Of a stretch of 64,000 nt of DNA, positions 17,792-24,781 are shown one piece after another. Position 1 is the first letter of the stretch. Each line of letters opens with the position of its first letter. Source of the DNA: Hyphomicrobiales bacterium. Its GTDB lineage: Bacteria; Pseudomonadota; Alphaproteobacteria; Rhizobiales; Rhizobiaceae. The notes beneath the pieces were generated by a model that saw nothing but the letters and a program-made list of their open reading frames with translations, was not told the DNA's origin and did not search any database. Location: contig UCKM01000010.1 of NCBI GenBank assembly GCA_900473175.1, positions 124,001 through 188,000 on the forward strand. The letters are read 5' to 3'. Made by a program: the position numbers and the translations under genes.

Positions 17792-17848
17792 CCCAAATAT
17801 TTTTGCACCGGCTTGGAACCACCCGCCTGTGTAGGCGTTTTAAAGGCA

Positions 17849-17867
17849 CTGGTTTCCCCCAAACCAG
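17849..17867. repeat. Small hairpin CTGGTTT-CCCCC-AAACCAG
   Basis: A perfect 7-base inverted repeat with a 5-base C loop, 57 bases after the Old Yellow Enzyme stop. It may be part of a 3' untranslated structure together with the larger hairpin 27 bases further on. Confidence 0.4.
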
Positions 17868-17894
17868 CCTTGGCTGACCCACAAGCCAACAATG

Positions 17895-17925
17895 GCCCAA
17901 TCCTCATGCCCCTTGAGGATTGGGC
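17895..17925 (+). terminator. Hairpin terminator after the Old Yellow Enzyme gene
   Basis: Perfect 12-base arms GCCCAATCCTCA / TGAGGATTGGGC with a 7-base loop, followed by only TTT. It separates the oxidoreductase from the 52-residue gene, whose start lies 37 bases downstream. Confidence 0.6.
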
Positions 17926-17962
17926 TTTCCGCATGCACGGTCCGATGTGAGTGGAGGAAGTT

Positions 17963-18121
17963 ATGTCAATCGAAAACGCCAGACATGCGATTGAGGCTGC
18001 CATCCATAGCGGCGATTTTAAAGCCATGGGTGTCGCGGTATTCAAGGTAATCAACGTCTTGGAAGACAGAATTAAGCGATTGGAAGAAGAAGTAGAGCGG
18101 CTCAAACGCAAATCCGGTTAG
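17963..18121 (+). CDS. 52-residue coiled-coil protein
   Basis: This small gene has an excellent ribosome site (GGAGGA at 17953-17958) before the ATG at 17963, and a TAG at 18119. The protein begins MSIENARHAIEAAIHSGDF, contains MGVAVFKVINVLE, and ends in a highly charged heptad helix (RIKRLEEEVERLKRK) likely to dimerise. There is no signal or membrane segment. It lies between two hairpins and upstream of a candidate sRNA. The coding bias and ribosome site support it; function is unknown. Confidence 0.65.
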   Translation: MSIENARHAIEAAIHSGDFKAMGVAVFKVINVLEDRIKRLEEEVERLKRKSG

Positions 18122-18174
18122 GTTTTTGGCAATCTAATCCTTGAATTTCACACCACTTGTGCTAGCATCTTTTC

Positions 18175-18308
18175 AAGTTGAGTGTAGCGGTACCTTGAGC
18201 CTGAGCCGCACTGAAACGATGCGCGATATTTTTATCCAGAATCCAGTTTGCTAGAGCCAAATCAAGCCTCAACCCGCGAAACCCCTACCCATCCGGCAGG
18301 GGTTTTGC
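18175..18308 (+). ncRNA. Candidate small RNA with its own promoter and terminator
   Basis: TTGAAT (18141-18146) and TAGCAT (18163-18168), 16 bases apart, would start a transcript near 18175. A rho-independent-like hairpin AAACCCCT / AGGGGTTT (18279-18305) with an 11-base loop ends at a short T run near 18305. No coding frame with a ribosome site lies between. The length, about 130 bases, suits a rhizobial trans-acting RNA. Alternatively it is the 3' region of the 52-residue gene's mRNA. I do not recognise a named family. Confidence 0.35.
18279..18305 (+). terminator. Rho-independent-like terminator
   Basis: Eight-base arms AAACCCCT and AGGGGTTT with loop ACCCATCCGGC and trailing TTGCTT. It would end the candidate sRNA or the small coiled-coil gene transcript. 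Confidence 0.6.
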
Positions 18309-18456
18309 TTGTGGGGAAATGGTTACCGGATCAACGTTGAAGAGGGCCTTGGACCGCATTGCAGCGTGAACCCCTCACCCAATCCAACTGACTAAAAGTC
18401 GTGCGGAGTCGCCCACGCCAGCGAGCCATTCAGTTCCCGATCGCACATCGTTTCTG

Positions 18457-18933
18457 TCAGCTTTCTTCGACGATCGTCTGAATATCGTTCGTAGAATGGT
18501 TGGTAAGCGTCTTGGGGATCTCGCTGACGATCTTGTCCGAAACCTCCTTGTGGAATTCCTGCCGCATCTCACCGAGCATGAAGGGAGGCGCGACAATCAC
18601 CAGCCTCTCGAACTCGCCCTTGTGCGCATGTGAATAAAGCGTGTCGGCAATTTCCTTGGCAAAGCGCTTTTTGGATAGTTCGTGCCAATCTGTATCTTCC
18701 ACAGCCGCGCGTCCAAGGCCAGGACCACTTGAAGAGCGACCGGGCTTGTCAGTCCCCTGCTCCCGCGTGGCCGGATTGGTTTGGTTCAACTGGTGAATGA
18801 TGCCAAGCTGGACATTGCTCATATCGTTCTTGTTACGCAGAAAAAGTGCCTTCTCGCCATCTGCGACCAGAACCCATGTTTGACGGTTCAAAATGACGTT
18901 CACCATTTCGGACTCCGACTGATATGTTGTCAT
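18457..18933 (-). CDS. Host-attachment family protein (baeRF/Host_attach-like)
   Basis: A 158-residue protein; the start MTTYQSESEMVN has AAGGAA upstream. Key family features are WVLVADGEKALFLRN near the start, a polar SSSGPGLGRAAVEDTDWHE loop, and the C-terminal FERLVIVAPPFMLGEMR segment. The family is named after Agrobacterium proteins linked to attachment, and is related to the archaeal/eukaryotic release-factor 1-like fold; the biochemical role is unsettled. It stands alone, convergent with the sRNA region. Confidence 0.85.
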   Translation of the reverse strand: MTTYQSESEMVNVILNRQTWVLVADGEKALFLRNKNDMSNVQLGIIHQLNQTNPATREQGTDKPGRSSSGPGLGRAAVEDTDWHELSKKRFAKEIADTLYSHAHKGEFERLVIVAPPFMLGEMRQEFHKEVSDKIVSEIPKTLTNHSTNDIQTIVEES

Positions 18934-19133
18934 CTGAGATTCCTTTTTACTGGAGTTTCGTTCGGTTGGAAATGCGCATGGATGTAGATGCAATCGAGAG
19001 TGCTGCCTCAGCAACCATGCCGCGATGGAGTATGGCCAACGGCTCGCGCCCAGAATGGTTCCGGCATTTTTGGCCTGCGCCCTGAGCCCAAATTGAAATG
19101 TTATCTTGGTGCAAACAGGAGAAGAGGCCTGCC

Positions 19134-19313
19134 ATGCGTATCCTATTGACAATCGCCGCAGTACTTCTGATCGCCATGGGCGCCATCTGGGCGCTTCAAG
19201 GACTCAGCATAATCGGCGGAAGTTTCATGGTCGGCCAAACGCGCTGGCTGTATATAGGTCTGCTGACGATCGTGATCGGCGCTTGTCTTCTTTTCTTCGT
19301 GCAAAGAAGGTGA
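19134..19313 (+). CDS. 59-residue two-helix membrane protein
   Basis: Starts MRILLTIAAVLL with CAGGAGAAGAGG upstream. Two hydrophobic helices (LLTIAAVLLIAMGAIWALQG and LYIGLLTIVIGACLLFFV) flank a short polar loop GQTRW. The pattern is common among small Rhizobiales membrane proteins with no known role. Confidence 0.6.
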   Translation: MRILLTIAAVLLIAMGAIWALQGLSIIGGSFMVGQTRWLYIGLLTIVIGACLLFFVQRR

Positions 19314-19411
19314 CCCACTAACGTTGTAGATACGGTTCTCCTTGCTTGCGTCTGGATTTGTCATTTGGTGGCTGATAGACCTTCCGGAAGAAAATGGGAG
19401 AGTGATATCTT

Positions 19412-19774
19412 ATGACCGCATTGACGATAATCGTTGAATTCGAAACAAAGGAAGGCTGCGAGGAAGAGTTTACTGCGCTGATCCGCGACCATGCGCGTAA
19501 GACACTGGAGGAGGAGCCCGGTTGCCTGCGCTTCGAGGTGATCAAGCCGATCGAACGGAATGGGACGCCGATTCCGAACAAGGTCATGGTCAATGAGCTT
19601 TACGCCAATGAAGCTGCAGTATCAGCCCATGAGAATAATCCGCGCATGCCCAAGCTTCGCGAGGCCAATGCGCCGCTGCTCAAATCGAGCCGGCTGATAC
19701 TGGCACAGTCGCTCGGCGCAAAGGCAGCGGAGGGCATGACTCCGCAGGAACTGAACGCCAGTAACGACGATTGA
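19412..19774 (+). CDS. Putative quinol monooxygenase (YgiN-like ABM domain)
   Basis: A 120-residue single ABM-domain protein beginning MTALTIIVEFETKEGCEEEF. It shows the family order: EEPGCLRFEV, then MVNELYANEAAVSAHENNP, the typical E-x-Y-x-x-x-A-x-x-x-H segment. YgiN-like proteins act on quinols or related aromatics without metal. It is alone in its unit; there is no evidence of a cognate pathway here. Confidence 0.8.
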   Translation: MTALTIIVEFETKEGCEEEFTALIRDHARKTLEEEPGCLRFEVIKPIERNGTPIPNKVMVNELYANEAAVSAHENNPRMPKLREANAPLLKSSRLILAQSLGAKAAEGMTPQELNASNDD

Positions 19775-19892
19775 ATAAAGGCATTGCTATCGCATTGTGG
19801 TCGGGATCGATCTGATGCTTGGAAAAATGCGATGTACGCCCGAACATTTTCAACCGTATGTATTGCCATATCCCGGACCGAAAGTTGAACTA

Positions 19893-20123
19893 ATGAAGAA
19901 GTTGGCCCTGGTTCTCCTCCTGCCCTGTGCTCTCGCTACATCCAGCTGCGCCGCAATGCGCTGGATGAGCGAGAAGCCGCCACGGACATCCAGCTGTGCT
20001 GGTTGGAACAAGATTCGCATCAAGCCCGAAACGGCGGTCTATCTGGCCAAGAATGACTTTTCCGCAGGCATTGATATCGACTCTCACAATCTCAATGGAC
20101 AGAATAACGGCTGTTGGAAGTAG
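19893..20123 (+). CDS. Small lipoprotein with a phage-type C-terminal motif
   Basis: A 76-residue protein starting MKKLALVLLLPCALATSSC, a lipoprotein signal with a lipobox SSC. The mature part CAGWNKIRIKPETAVYLAKN, then DSHNLNGQNNGCW, resembles small phage-encoded or phage-derived lipoproteins of alphaproteobacteria (W-x-x-I-x, a middle helix, and a final HN-x-x-G-x-x-x-x-CW). No other phage genes are nearby. The ribosome site is weak, so the start is less certain than the frame. Confidence 0.55.
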   Translation: MKKLALVLLLPCALATSSCAAMRWMSEKPPRTSSCAGWNKIRIKPETAVYLAKNDFSAGIDIDSHNLNGQNNGCWK

Positions 20124-20435
20124 CCAAAAATTGCCCGGCGCCTAGACTCCATTGAAATCAACCATTCCTGTTCCTATTTCATGTGCAGCAATTCGCTTCT
20201 GCCTTTGACCACGGATGTACTGGCATTGATGTCGCGGCGAATTTGGAAGGCCGGGTAATATCTCGGCCTTTTTTGTTGCCCATAGCACACATCAACGAAC
20301 CAAATAGTGCTTGTTACCGTCTCCGGTTGCCTTCCTGGGCACGAACGGTTTATGAAGGTCAGGCTTTCGGCAGGCGTTCAGTCAAGATGACTGCTCTGCC
20401 TTATCGCAGCAGATATTTAAGAGTGAGTTGCCTGA
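20124..20435. other. Gene-free stretch containing a terminator
   Basis: Apart from the hairpin at 20247-20274 I see no gene or clear element. It should hold the promoter of the small membrane gene at 20436. Confidence 0.4.
20247..20274 (+). terminator. Rho-independent terminator
   Basis: AAGGCCG / CGGCCTT arms with a 10-base loop and six consecutive T bases (20269-20274). It would end the small lipoprotein transcript or an unannotated short RNA between 20124 and 20247. Confidence 0.75.
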
Positions 20436-20681
20436 ATGGACAATTTTGAGAAGTACGCCTTGGCAATCATGGTTGTGTTTGGCGCCCTTATCATCGGCGG
20501 CCTGATGGCTGTTCATATTGCATGGCTGCACAAGGCAGGCTTTCTTTATGCGCTTGGAGCTGCAGTCGTTGTCTGGATTGCAGGATTCGCGGTCCTCTTC
20601 GACAAACCCCGCCTCTACGGCCTGCTTTTGCTCTTTGCGACGGCGCTGATCACGGCATCCGTTATCGTTCTTGTCCGCTAA
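20436..20681 (+). CDS. Small three-helix membrane protein (paralogue of the gene at 15393)
   Basis: An 81-residue protein, MDNFEKYALAIMVVFGALII, then a second helix around FLYALGAAVVVWIAGFAVLF and a third LLLLFATALITASVIVLV. The helix 2-3 loop FDKPRLYG matches FDQPRIYG of the paralogue. Strict length conservation and preserved loop charges suggest function rather than chance. Its 3' end lies close to the rirA promoter region. No known family was recognised. Confidence 0.7.
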   Translation: MDNFEKYALAIMVVFGALIIGGLMAVHIAWLHKAGFLYALGAAVVVWIAGFAVLFDKPRLYGLLLLFATALITASVIVLVR

Positions 20682-20715
20682 ATCGCGCACACTTCATTTA
20701 AAGCTGCGGCTTTGG

Positions 20716-20742
20716 ATAATATGAAATTTGCCTTCATATTAT
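20716..20742 (+). promoter_or_regulatory. AT-rich palindrome with an IRO-like motif upstream of rirA
   Basis: Perfect arms ATAATATGAA (20716-20725) and TTCATATTAT (20733-20742) with loop ATTTGCC. Inside lies TGA-N9-TCA (20722-20736), the form reported for RirA iron-responsive operators in rhizobia. It is about 155 bases upstream of the rirA start, consistent with autoregulation, but could also be a terminator for the preceding small gene. Confidence 0.5.
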
Positions 20743-20753
20743 GATTTACTTTG

Positions 20754-20770
20754 TCGAGAATAATTCTAAA
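20754..20770 (+). promoter_or_regulatory. ICE-like (Irr-type) box upstream of rirA
   Basis: TCGAGAATAATTCTAAA has a perfect AGAATAATTCT core (20757-20767). It matches the iron control element pattern TTTAGAA-N3-TTCTAAA on its right side and partly on its left. The heme-responsive regulator Irr would be the expected ligand, linking rirA to Irr control. Confidence 0.55.
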
Positions 20771-20895
20771 CTGGACAGAGATTTGAACGTGCATGCCTGT
20801 TGGCAGGTCGTACACTGCTGTCCCACGTTGCCATGATTTGGCGGTATTGACGGCAATGTGTGCCTGATAGATCAGGTTGAAAGAGAAATGTTCCG

Positions 20896-21357
20896 ATGCG
20901 ACTGACAAGACAGACGAATTATGCCATCCGCATTCTCATGTATTGTGCCGCCAATGAGGGCAATCTGAGCCGGATAGGCGAGATCGCACAAGCCTATACG
21001 GTTTCCGAGCTGTTCCTTTTCAAGATACTTCAACCGCTGGTTGAGAATGGCTTCATTGAAACGGTGCGTGGCCGCAACGGTGGTGTCAAGCTGGGCATGC
21101 CGGCAAAGGACATTACCCTTTTTGATGTCGTGCGCGTCACCGAAGAAAACTTCGCCATGGCAGAATGCTTCGAGAACGATGCGGCGGACTGCCCGCTGAT
21201 CGACAGCTGCGGCCTGAATGCCGCTTTGCGCAAGGCCCTCAACGCATTCTTTGAAGTGCTTGCCCAGTATTCGATTGAAGACATTGTCGACAAGCGCGAC
21301 GTACGTGCCCTGCTCGGAATCGACATGCTCGAAAAGCGGCTCGCGACCGCGAGCTGA
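20896..21357 (+). CDS. rirA: Rrf2-family iron-responsive regulator RirA
   Basis: A 153-residue protein starting MRLTRQTNYAIRILMYCAAN. The winged helix (residues 1-70, LSRIGEIAQAYTVSELFLFKILQPL, then ETVRGRNGG) and the iron-sulfur ligand set C91, C99 and C105 (MAECFENDAADCPLIDSC) match RirA of rhizobia, which binds a [4Fe-4S] cluster and represses iron uptake genes when iron is plentiful. The downstream neighbours bfd-bfr and the IRO/ICE-like upstream sites support the assignment. Confidence 0.9.
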   Translation: MRLTRQTNYAIRILMYCAANEGNLSRIGEIAQAYTVSELFLFKILQPLVENGFIETVRGRNGGVKLGMPAKDITLFDVVRVTEENFAMAECFENDAADCPLIDSCGLNAALRKALNAFFEVLAQYSIEDIVDKRDVRALLGIDMLEKRLATAS

Positions 21358-21601
21358 CCTAGGTCGCCATCCACATTACTCGTTGCAGAGCGCTCTCTGG
21401 CCTTGAAGGAACGAGGTGAGCCTGTACGGGGCCACTAAGCGCGTTGATGTCCCAAGTTGATGGTTGCAAACACGGCAACTGCCCATCCACACGATCGCTT
21501 GTGAGACGTTTTGACACAGGATCAAATTGTGCGGATATTTTGCTCAATTGACTACCCGTTGTGGATTAACATGATTGAATCAGTTAGGTTATTTGGCTAG
21601 T

Positions 21602-21616
21602 TTAGAATAATTCTAA
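21602..21616 (+). promoter_or_regulatory. ICE palindrome (Irr-type site) upstream of bfd-bfr
   Basis: TTAGAATAATTCTAA is a perfect 15-base palindrome and an excellent match to the alphaproteobacterial iron control element bound by Irr. It sits just upstream of a promoter candidate and about 290 bases before bfd. Irr is known to control bacterioferritin in several rhizobia. Confidence 0.7.
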
Positions 21617-21620
21617 CTAC

Positions 21621-21649
21621 TTGAAATCGTGACATAATCTGACCATATC
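21621..21649 (+). promoter_or_regulatory. Candidate bfd promoter
   Basis: TTGAAA (21621-21626) and CATATC (21644-21649) with a 17-base spacer, preceded by C, resemble the rhizobial CTTGAC-N17-CTATAT type. The ICE palindrome ends 5 bases before the -35. Confidence 0.4.
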
Positions 21650-21906
21650 CATTTGACACTGTTGCCACGAACCGGTTTTATGCAAGCCGGTGTTGCGGTA
21701 ACGCATGACCTTTGATGTTTGGGCCTTGAACCCTTGCGATTGGAGGAGCCATTGTTTGGTTCGAAAGTATCACCCGATCACGGGACTGTTTCTGCGTGTC
21801 TTAGCGTGCAAAGCGCTTTCATATCAGTAGTTTATGCAAGATTTGATGCCATGCTGACGACGAACGTTCCGACTGCTTGTTCTCGAGACTACAGCGTCAG
21901 CGCAAA

Positions 21907-22218
21907 ATGCTAGTTTGTCATTGCAATGTCATCACCCAAAAAGAAGTCGAGAATACTATCATTGAGCTTCTCGACGCCGACCCGTGGCAACTCGTTGTTC
22001 CTGCAAAAGTTTATCATGCCATGAAGAAACGCGGCCGCTGCTGTGGCTGCTTCCCAAATGTCGTTGAAACCATCATAAAGGTGACGGAAGAATATCATCT
22101 CCGCCACGGTTCAGACGATTCTGATGCAGTTTCGTTTATCGACCGTGTCCGGTCATTGCGTTACGAATACGGGAGTTCACGACATGAAGGGCGACATAAA
22201 GGTCATCGAGCGGCTTAA
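21907..22218 (+). CDS. bfd: Bacterioferritin-associated ferredoxin
   Basis: A 103-residue protein (start [15 protein letters not shown]) with the [2Fe-2S] ligands C4, C6, C45 and C48 (CHC and CCGC). Bfd reduces the ferric core of bacterioferritin to release Fe(II). It is longer than the usual 60-75 residue Bfd; the extra C-terminal part runs into the bfr start and overlaps it by 35 bases. The ribosome site is weak. Position directly before bfr and under an ICE box fits iron storage control. Confidence 0.88.
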   Translation: MLVCHCNVITQKEVENTIIELLDADPWQLVVPAKVYHAMKKRGRCCGCFPNVVETIIKVTEEYHLRHGSDDSDAVSFIDRVRSLRYEYGSSRHEGRHKGHRAA

Positions 22219-22669
22219 CGAGGCATTGTTTCTCGAATTGGGGGCGGTGAACCAGTATTGGCTTCATTACCGGCTTTTGGATGATTGGGGCTATACGAAG
22301 CTCGCCAAGAAGGAGCGTGAAGAATCGATCGAAGAGATGCATCACGCTGACAAGATCATTCAGCGTATCATCTTCCTCGAGGGCCATCCCAATCTGCAGT
22401 CCATTGGTGCCTTGCGCATCGGCCAGAACATCAAGGAAGTGCTCGAAGCGGATCTCGCCGGTGAATATGACGCCGTCAAATCCTACAAGAAGTCACGCGA
22501 GATTTGCGATCAGCTCGGCGACTACGTCTCCAAGGAGCTGTTCGATGAACTGTTGAAGGATGAGGAAGGCCATGTCGATTTCCTCGAGACGCAGATTGAT
22601 CTTCTCAATGCAATCGGCGTCGAGCGCTACGGCCAGCTCAACGCGGCATCCGCCAACGAAGTCGATTGA
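22184..22669 (+). CDS. bfr: Bacterioferritin
   Basis: A 161-residue protein starting [20 protein letters not shown] with GGGAG upstream. The diiron ferroxidase ligands are all present (E18, E51, H54, E94, E127, H130), as is the heme-binding M52 (EEMHHADKI). It stores iron as a 24-mer with 12 hemes, oxidising Fe(II) at the diiron sites. Overlap with bfd indicates translational coupling. A strong hairpin follows. Confidence 0.96.
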   Translation: MKGDIKVIERLNEALFLELGAVNQYWLHYRLLDDWGYTKLAKKEREESIEEMHHADKIIQRIIFLEGHPNLQSIGALRIGQNIKEVLEADLAGEYDAVKSYKKSREICDQLGDYVSKELFDELLKDEEGHVDFLETQIDLLNAIGVERYGQLNAASANEVD

Positions 22670-22690
22670 TCGAGCCAATTGTCGCAACAA

Positions 22691-22715
22691 AAAAGGGCGC
22701 CAGTGGCGCCCTTTT
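22691..22715. terminator. Bidirectional terminator between bfr and the BMP gene
   Basis: AAAAGGGCGCC / GGCGCCCTTTT with a 3-base loop forms a strong GC-rich stem with A and T flanks, so it can end transcripts from both directions (bfr, plus strand; BMP operon, minus strand). Confidence 0.85.
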
Positions 22716-22735
22716 CGTTTGTGATTCCATTCCGC

Positions 22736-23803
22736 TCATTGCGGGAGTTTATCATCCACGCCGGCAACATAGAAATTCATGCTGAGGATGGTCTTGTCGT
22801 CGGCTGTTTCACCAGCCTTCAGCCATTCAGAGCCGTCCTGCTTCTTAATCGGACCGGTGAATGGCTTGAGTTCACCCGAGGTGATCTTGGCCTGCGTTTC
22901 TTCGGCCAGTTTCTTTACATCGTCCGGCATGTTTGTATAGGGCGCCATGACGACCAATCCCTCGTGCATGCCTTCAAAGACGTTGTGCGACTTCCAGGTC
23001 CCATCGAGTACAGCCTTGGCCCGCTCGACGTAATATGGGCCCCAATTGTCGACGATCGATGTCAACTGCGTTTCCGGGCCAAACTTGATCATGTCAGAAG
23101 CCTGGCCGAAAGCCTTGATCTTGCGTTCGGACGCCACCTGCATTGGCGCTGTCGAGTCCGTATGCTGGGTGATGATGTCAACGCCTTGATCAACGAGCGC
23201 CTTTGCAGCATCGGCTTCCTTGGCGGGATCGAACCAGGAGTTCGCCCAGATTACCTTGATCTTGAAGTTGGGATTGACGGACTGGGCGCCCAGCATGAAG
23301 GAATTGATGCCCTCGACGACCTCCGGAATCGGGAAGGAGCCGATGTAGCCGGCAACGCCGGTTTTCGACAACTTCGCGGCAATCACGCCCTGAACATAAC
23401 GGCCTTCGTAAAAACGCGAGTTGTAGACGGCAACGTTGTCGGCTGTCTTATAACCCGTCGCGTGTTCGAACTTCACGTTCGGAAATTTTTGCGCGACTTT
23501 CACCGTTGCATCCATATAGCCGAAGGACGTCGTGAAAATCAGCTTGTTGCCGGAGCGAGCTAGCCGTTCGATCGCCCGTTCCGCGTCAGCGCCCTCCGGG
23601 ACGTTTTCAAGGAATGTGGTTTCGACCTTGTCGCCGAGCTCCTTCTCCAGCTGCTTGCGGCCCTGGTCGTGCTGATAGGTCCAACCGAAATCGCCTGGGG
23701 GTCCAATATAAATGAATCCGACCTTCAGCTTGTCCGCGGCATGCGCCGAGCCAGCCAGAGCAAAGCTGGCGGCCATTGTCAGCGCCATCATTAGTTTTTT
23801 CAT
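22736..23803 (-). CDS. BMP-family ABC transporter substrate-binding protein
   Basis: A 355-residue periplasmic protein with a signal peptide (MALTMAASFALAGSAHA). BMP/PnrA-like features include KVGFIYIGPPGDFGWTY, FTTSFGYMDATVKVAQ and FEHATGYK, then ITQHTDS near the nucleoside site. It is the last gene of the operon ATPase-permease-permease-BMP, transcribed leftward. Purine nucleosides are the usual ligands of this family. The downstream hairpin terminates the unit. Confidence 0.92.
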   Translation of the reverse strand: MKKLMMALTMAASFALAGSAHAADKLKVGFIYIGPPGDFGWTYQHDQGRKQLEKELGDKVETTFLENVPEGADAERAIERLARSGNKLIFTTSFGYMDATVKVAQKFPNVKFEHATGYKTADNVAVYNSRFYEGRYVQGVIAAKLSKTGVAGYIGSFPIPEVVEGINSFMLGAQSVNPNFKIKVIWANSWFDPAKEADAAKALVDQGVDIITQHTDSTAPMQVASERKIKAFGQASDMIKFGPETQLTSIVDNWGPYYVERAKAVLDGTWKSHNVFEGMHEGLVVMAPYTNMPDDVKKLAEETQAKITSGELKPFTGPIKKQDGSEWLKAGETADDKTILSMNFYVAGVDDKLPQ

Positions 23804-23859
23804 TTAAGTTCACCTCTCTGTTAAACCGATTGCGTAATCTTTAGGCCAAGGTGCCGTCT

Positions 23860-24780
23860 TTAGCGGTCCGGCACGAAGGGTTTGCCAAGCGACGTCGGCG
23901 TGTTCATCAGGGTCAGCCGCTTGTTGCGGGAAATCAGCACAAGCACAATGATCGTCGCCAGATAGGGCAGCGATGACATGAACTGCGATGGGATACCAAT
24001 GCCAAGCGCCTGTGCATGGAGCTGACCGATGCTTACTGCGCCAAAAAGGTAAGCCCCGGCGAAGATACGCCACGGTCGCCACGAAGCGAACACGACCAGC
24101 GCAAGGGCGATCCAGCCTCTGCCCGCCGTCATGTTCTCCACCCATTGCGGGACGTATACCAGCGAAAGCTGCGCGCCTGCGAGACCCGCGCAAGCGCCAC
24201 CGAACAACACAGCCAGATAGCGTATGCGCACGACAGGCACGCCGAGCGCATGGGCTGAGGTGTGATTGTCGCCGACAGCGCGCAGGGTCAGGCCGGCGCG
24301 CGTCTTGAACAGGAACCACGTAACGCCAATGGTGAGCAGGATCGATATATAGAAGATGGGATCCTGTCCAAACAGAAACTTGCCGACATAGGGAAGATCG
24401 GTCAGGAACGGAATATACAGCGATTCCATTTTGACACCCGGCAGTCCGACGAAAGTTTCACCGATCATCGCCGACGCACCGAGCCCGAGTAACGTCAACG
24501 CAAGACCCGTGGCAACCTGGTTAGTGACAAGGGTTAAGGTGAGGAAGCCGAACAGCAGCGAGGAGGCAGCGCCAGCCAGGATCCCCGCAAACATGCCAAT
24601 CCAGGCCGACCCGGTCTGTTGGGCAGCGGCAAACCCGCAAACGGCACCCATGATCATCATGCCCTCGACGCCGAGATTGAGAACACCCGAGCGCTCGACG
24701 ACAAGTTCGCCAAGGGCCGCTATCAAGAGCGGCGTTGCCGCGGTCGCAACCGTCAGGAGTATGGCCTCGAACATCGTCAT
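23860..24780 (-). CDS. ABC transporter permease (nucleoside type, second permease)
   Basis: A 306-residue inner-membrane protein starting MTMFEAILLTVATAATPLLI. It has about 9 hydrophobic helices and the family's SGVLNLGVEGMMIMGA segment. This class resembles the ribose/nucleoside BPD_transp_2 permeases such as YufQ/NupC-type partners of BMP proteins. The gene starts one base after the previous permease stops, indicating a tight operon. Confidence 0.9.
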   Translation of the reverse strand: MTMFEAILLTVATAATPLLIAALGELVVERSGVLNLGVEGMMIMGAVCGFAAAQQTGSAWIGMFAGILAGAASSLLFGFLTLTLVTNQVATGLALTLLGLGASAMIGETFVGLPGVKMESLYIPFLTDLPYVGKFLFGQDPIFYISILLTIGVTWFLFKTRAGLTLRAVGDNHTSAHALGVPVVRIRYLAVLFGGACAGLAGAQLSLVYVPQWVENMTAGRGWIALALVVFASWRPWRIFAGAYLFGAVSIGQLHAQALGIGIPSQFMSSLPYLATIIVLVLISRNKRLTLMNTPTSLGKPFVPDR

Positions 24781-24781
24781 C

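Larger units (their letters stand above)
21358..21906. other. Long intergenic region before bfd, no gene seen
   Basis: About 550 bases without a convincing gene. It contains the perfect ICE palindrome (21602-21616) and a promoter candidate (21621-21649), leaving a leader of about 250 bases before bfd. Confidence 0.5.

Noticed and set aside
22679-23563. 294-residue plus-strand frame over the BMP gene
   Set aside because: Antisense to the substrate-binding protein gene; begins inside the terminator and has no family features.
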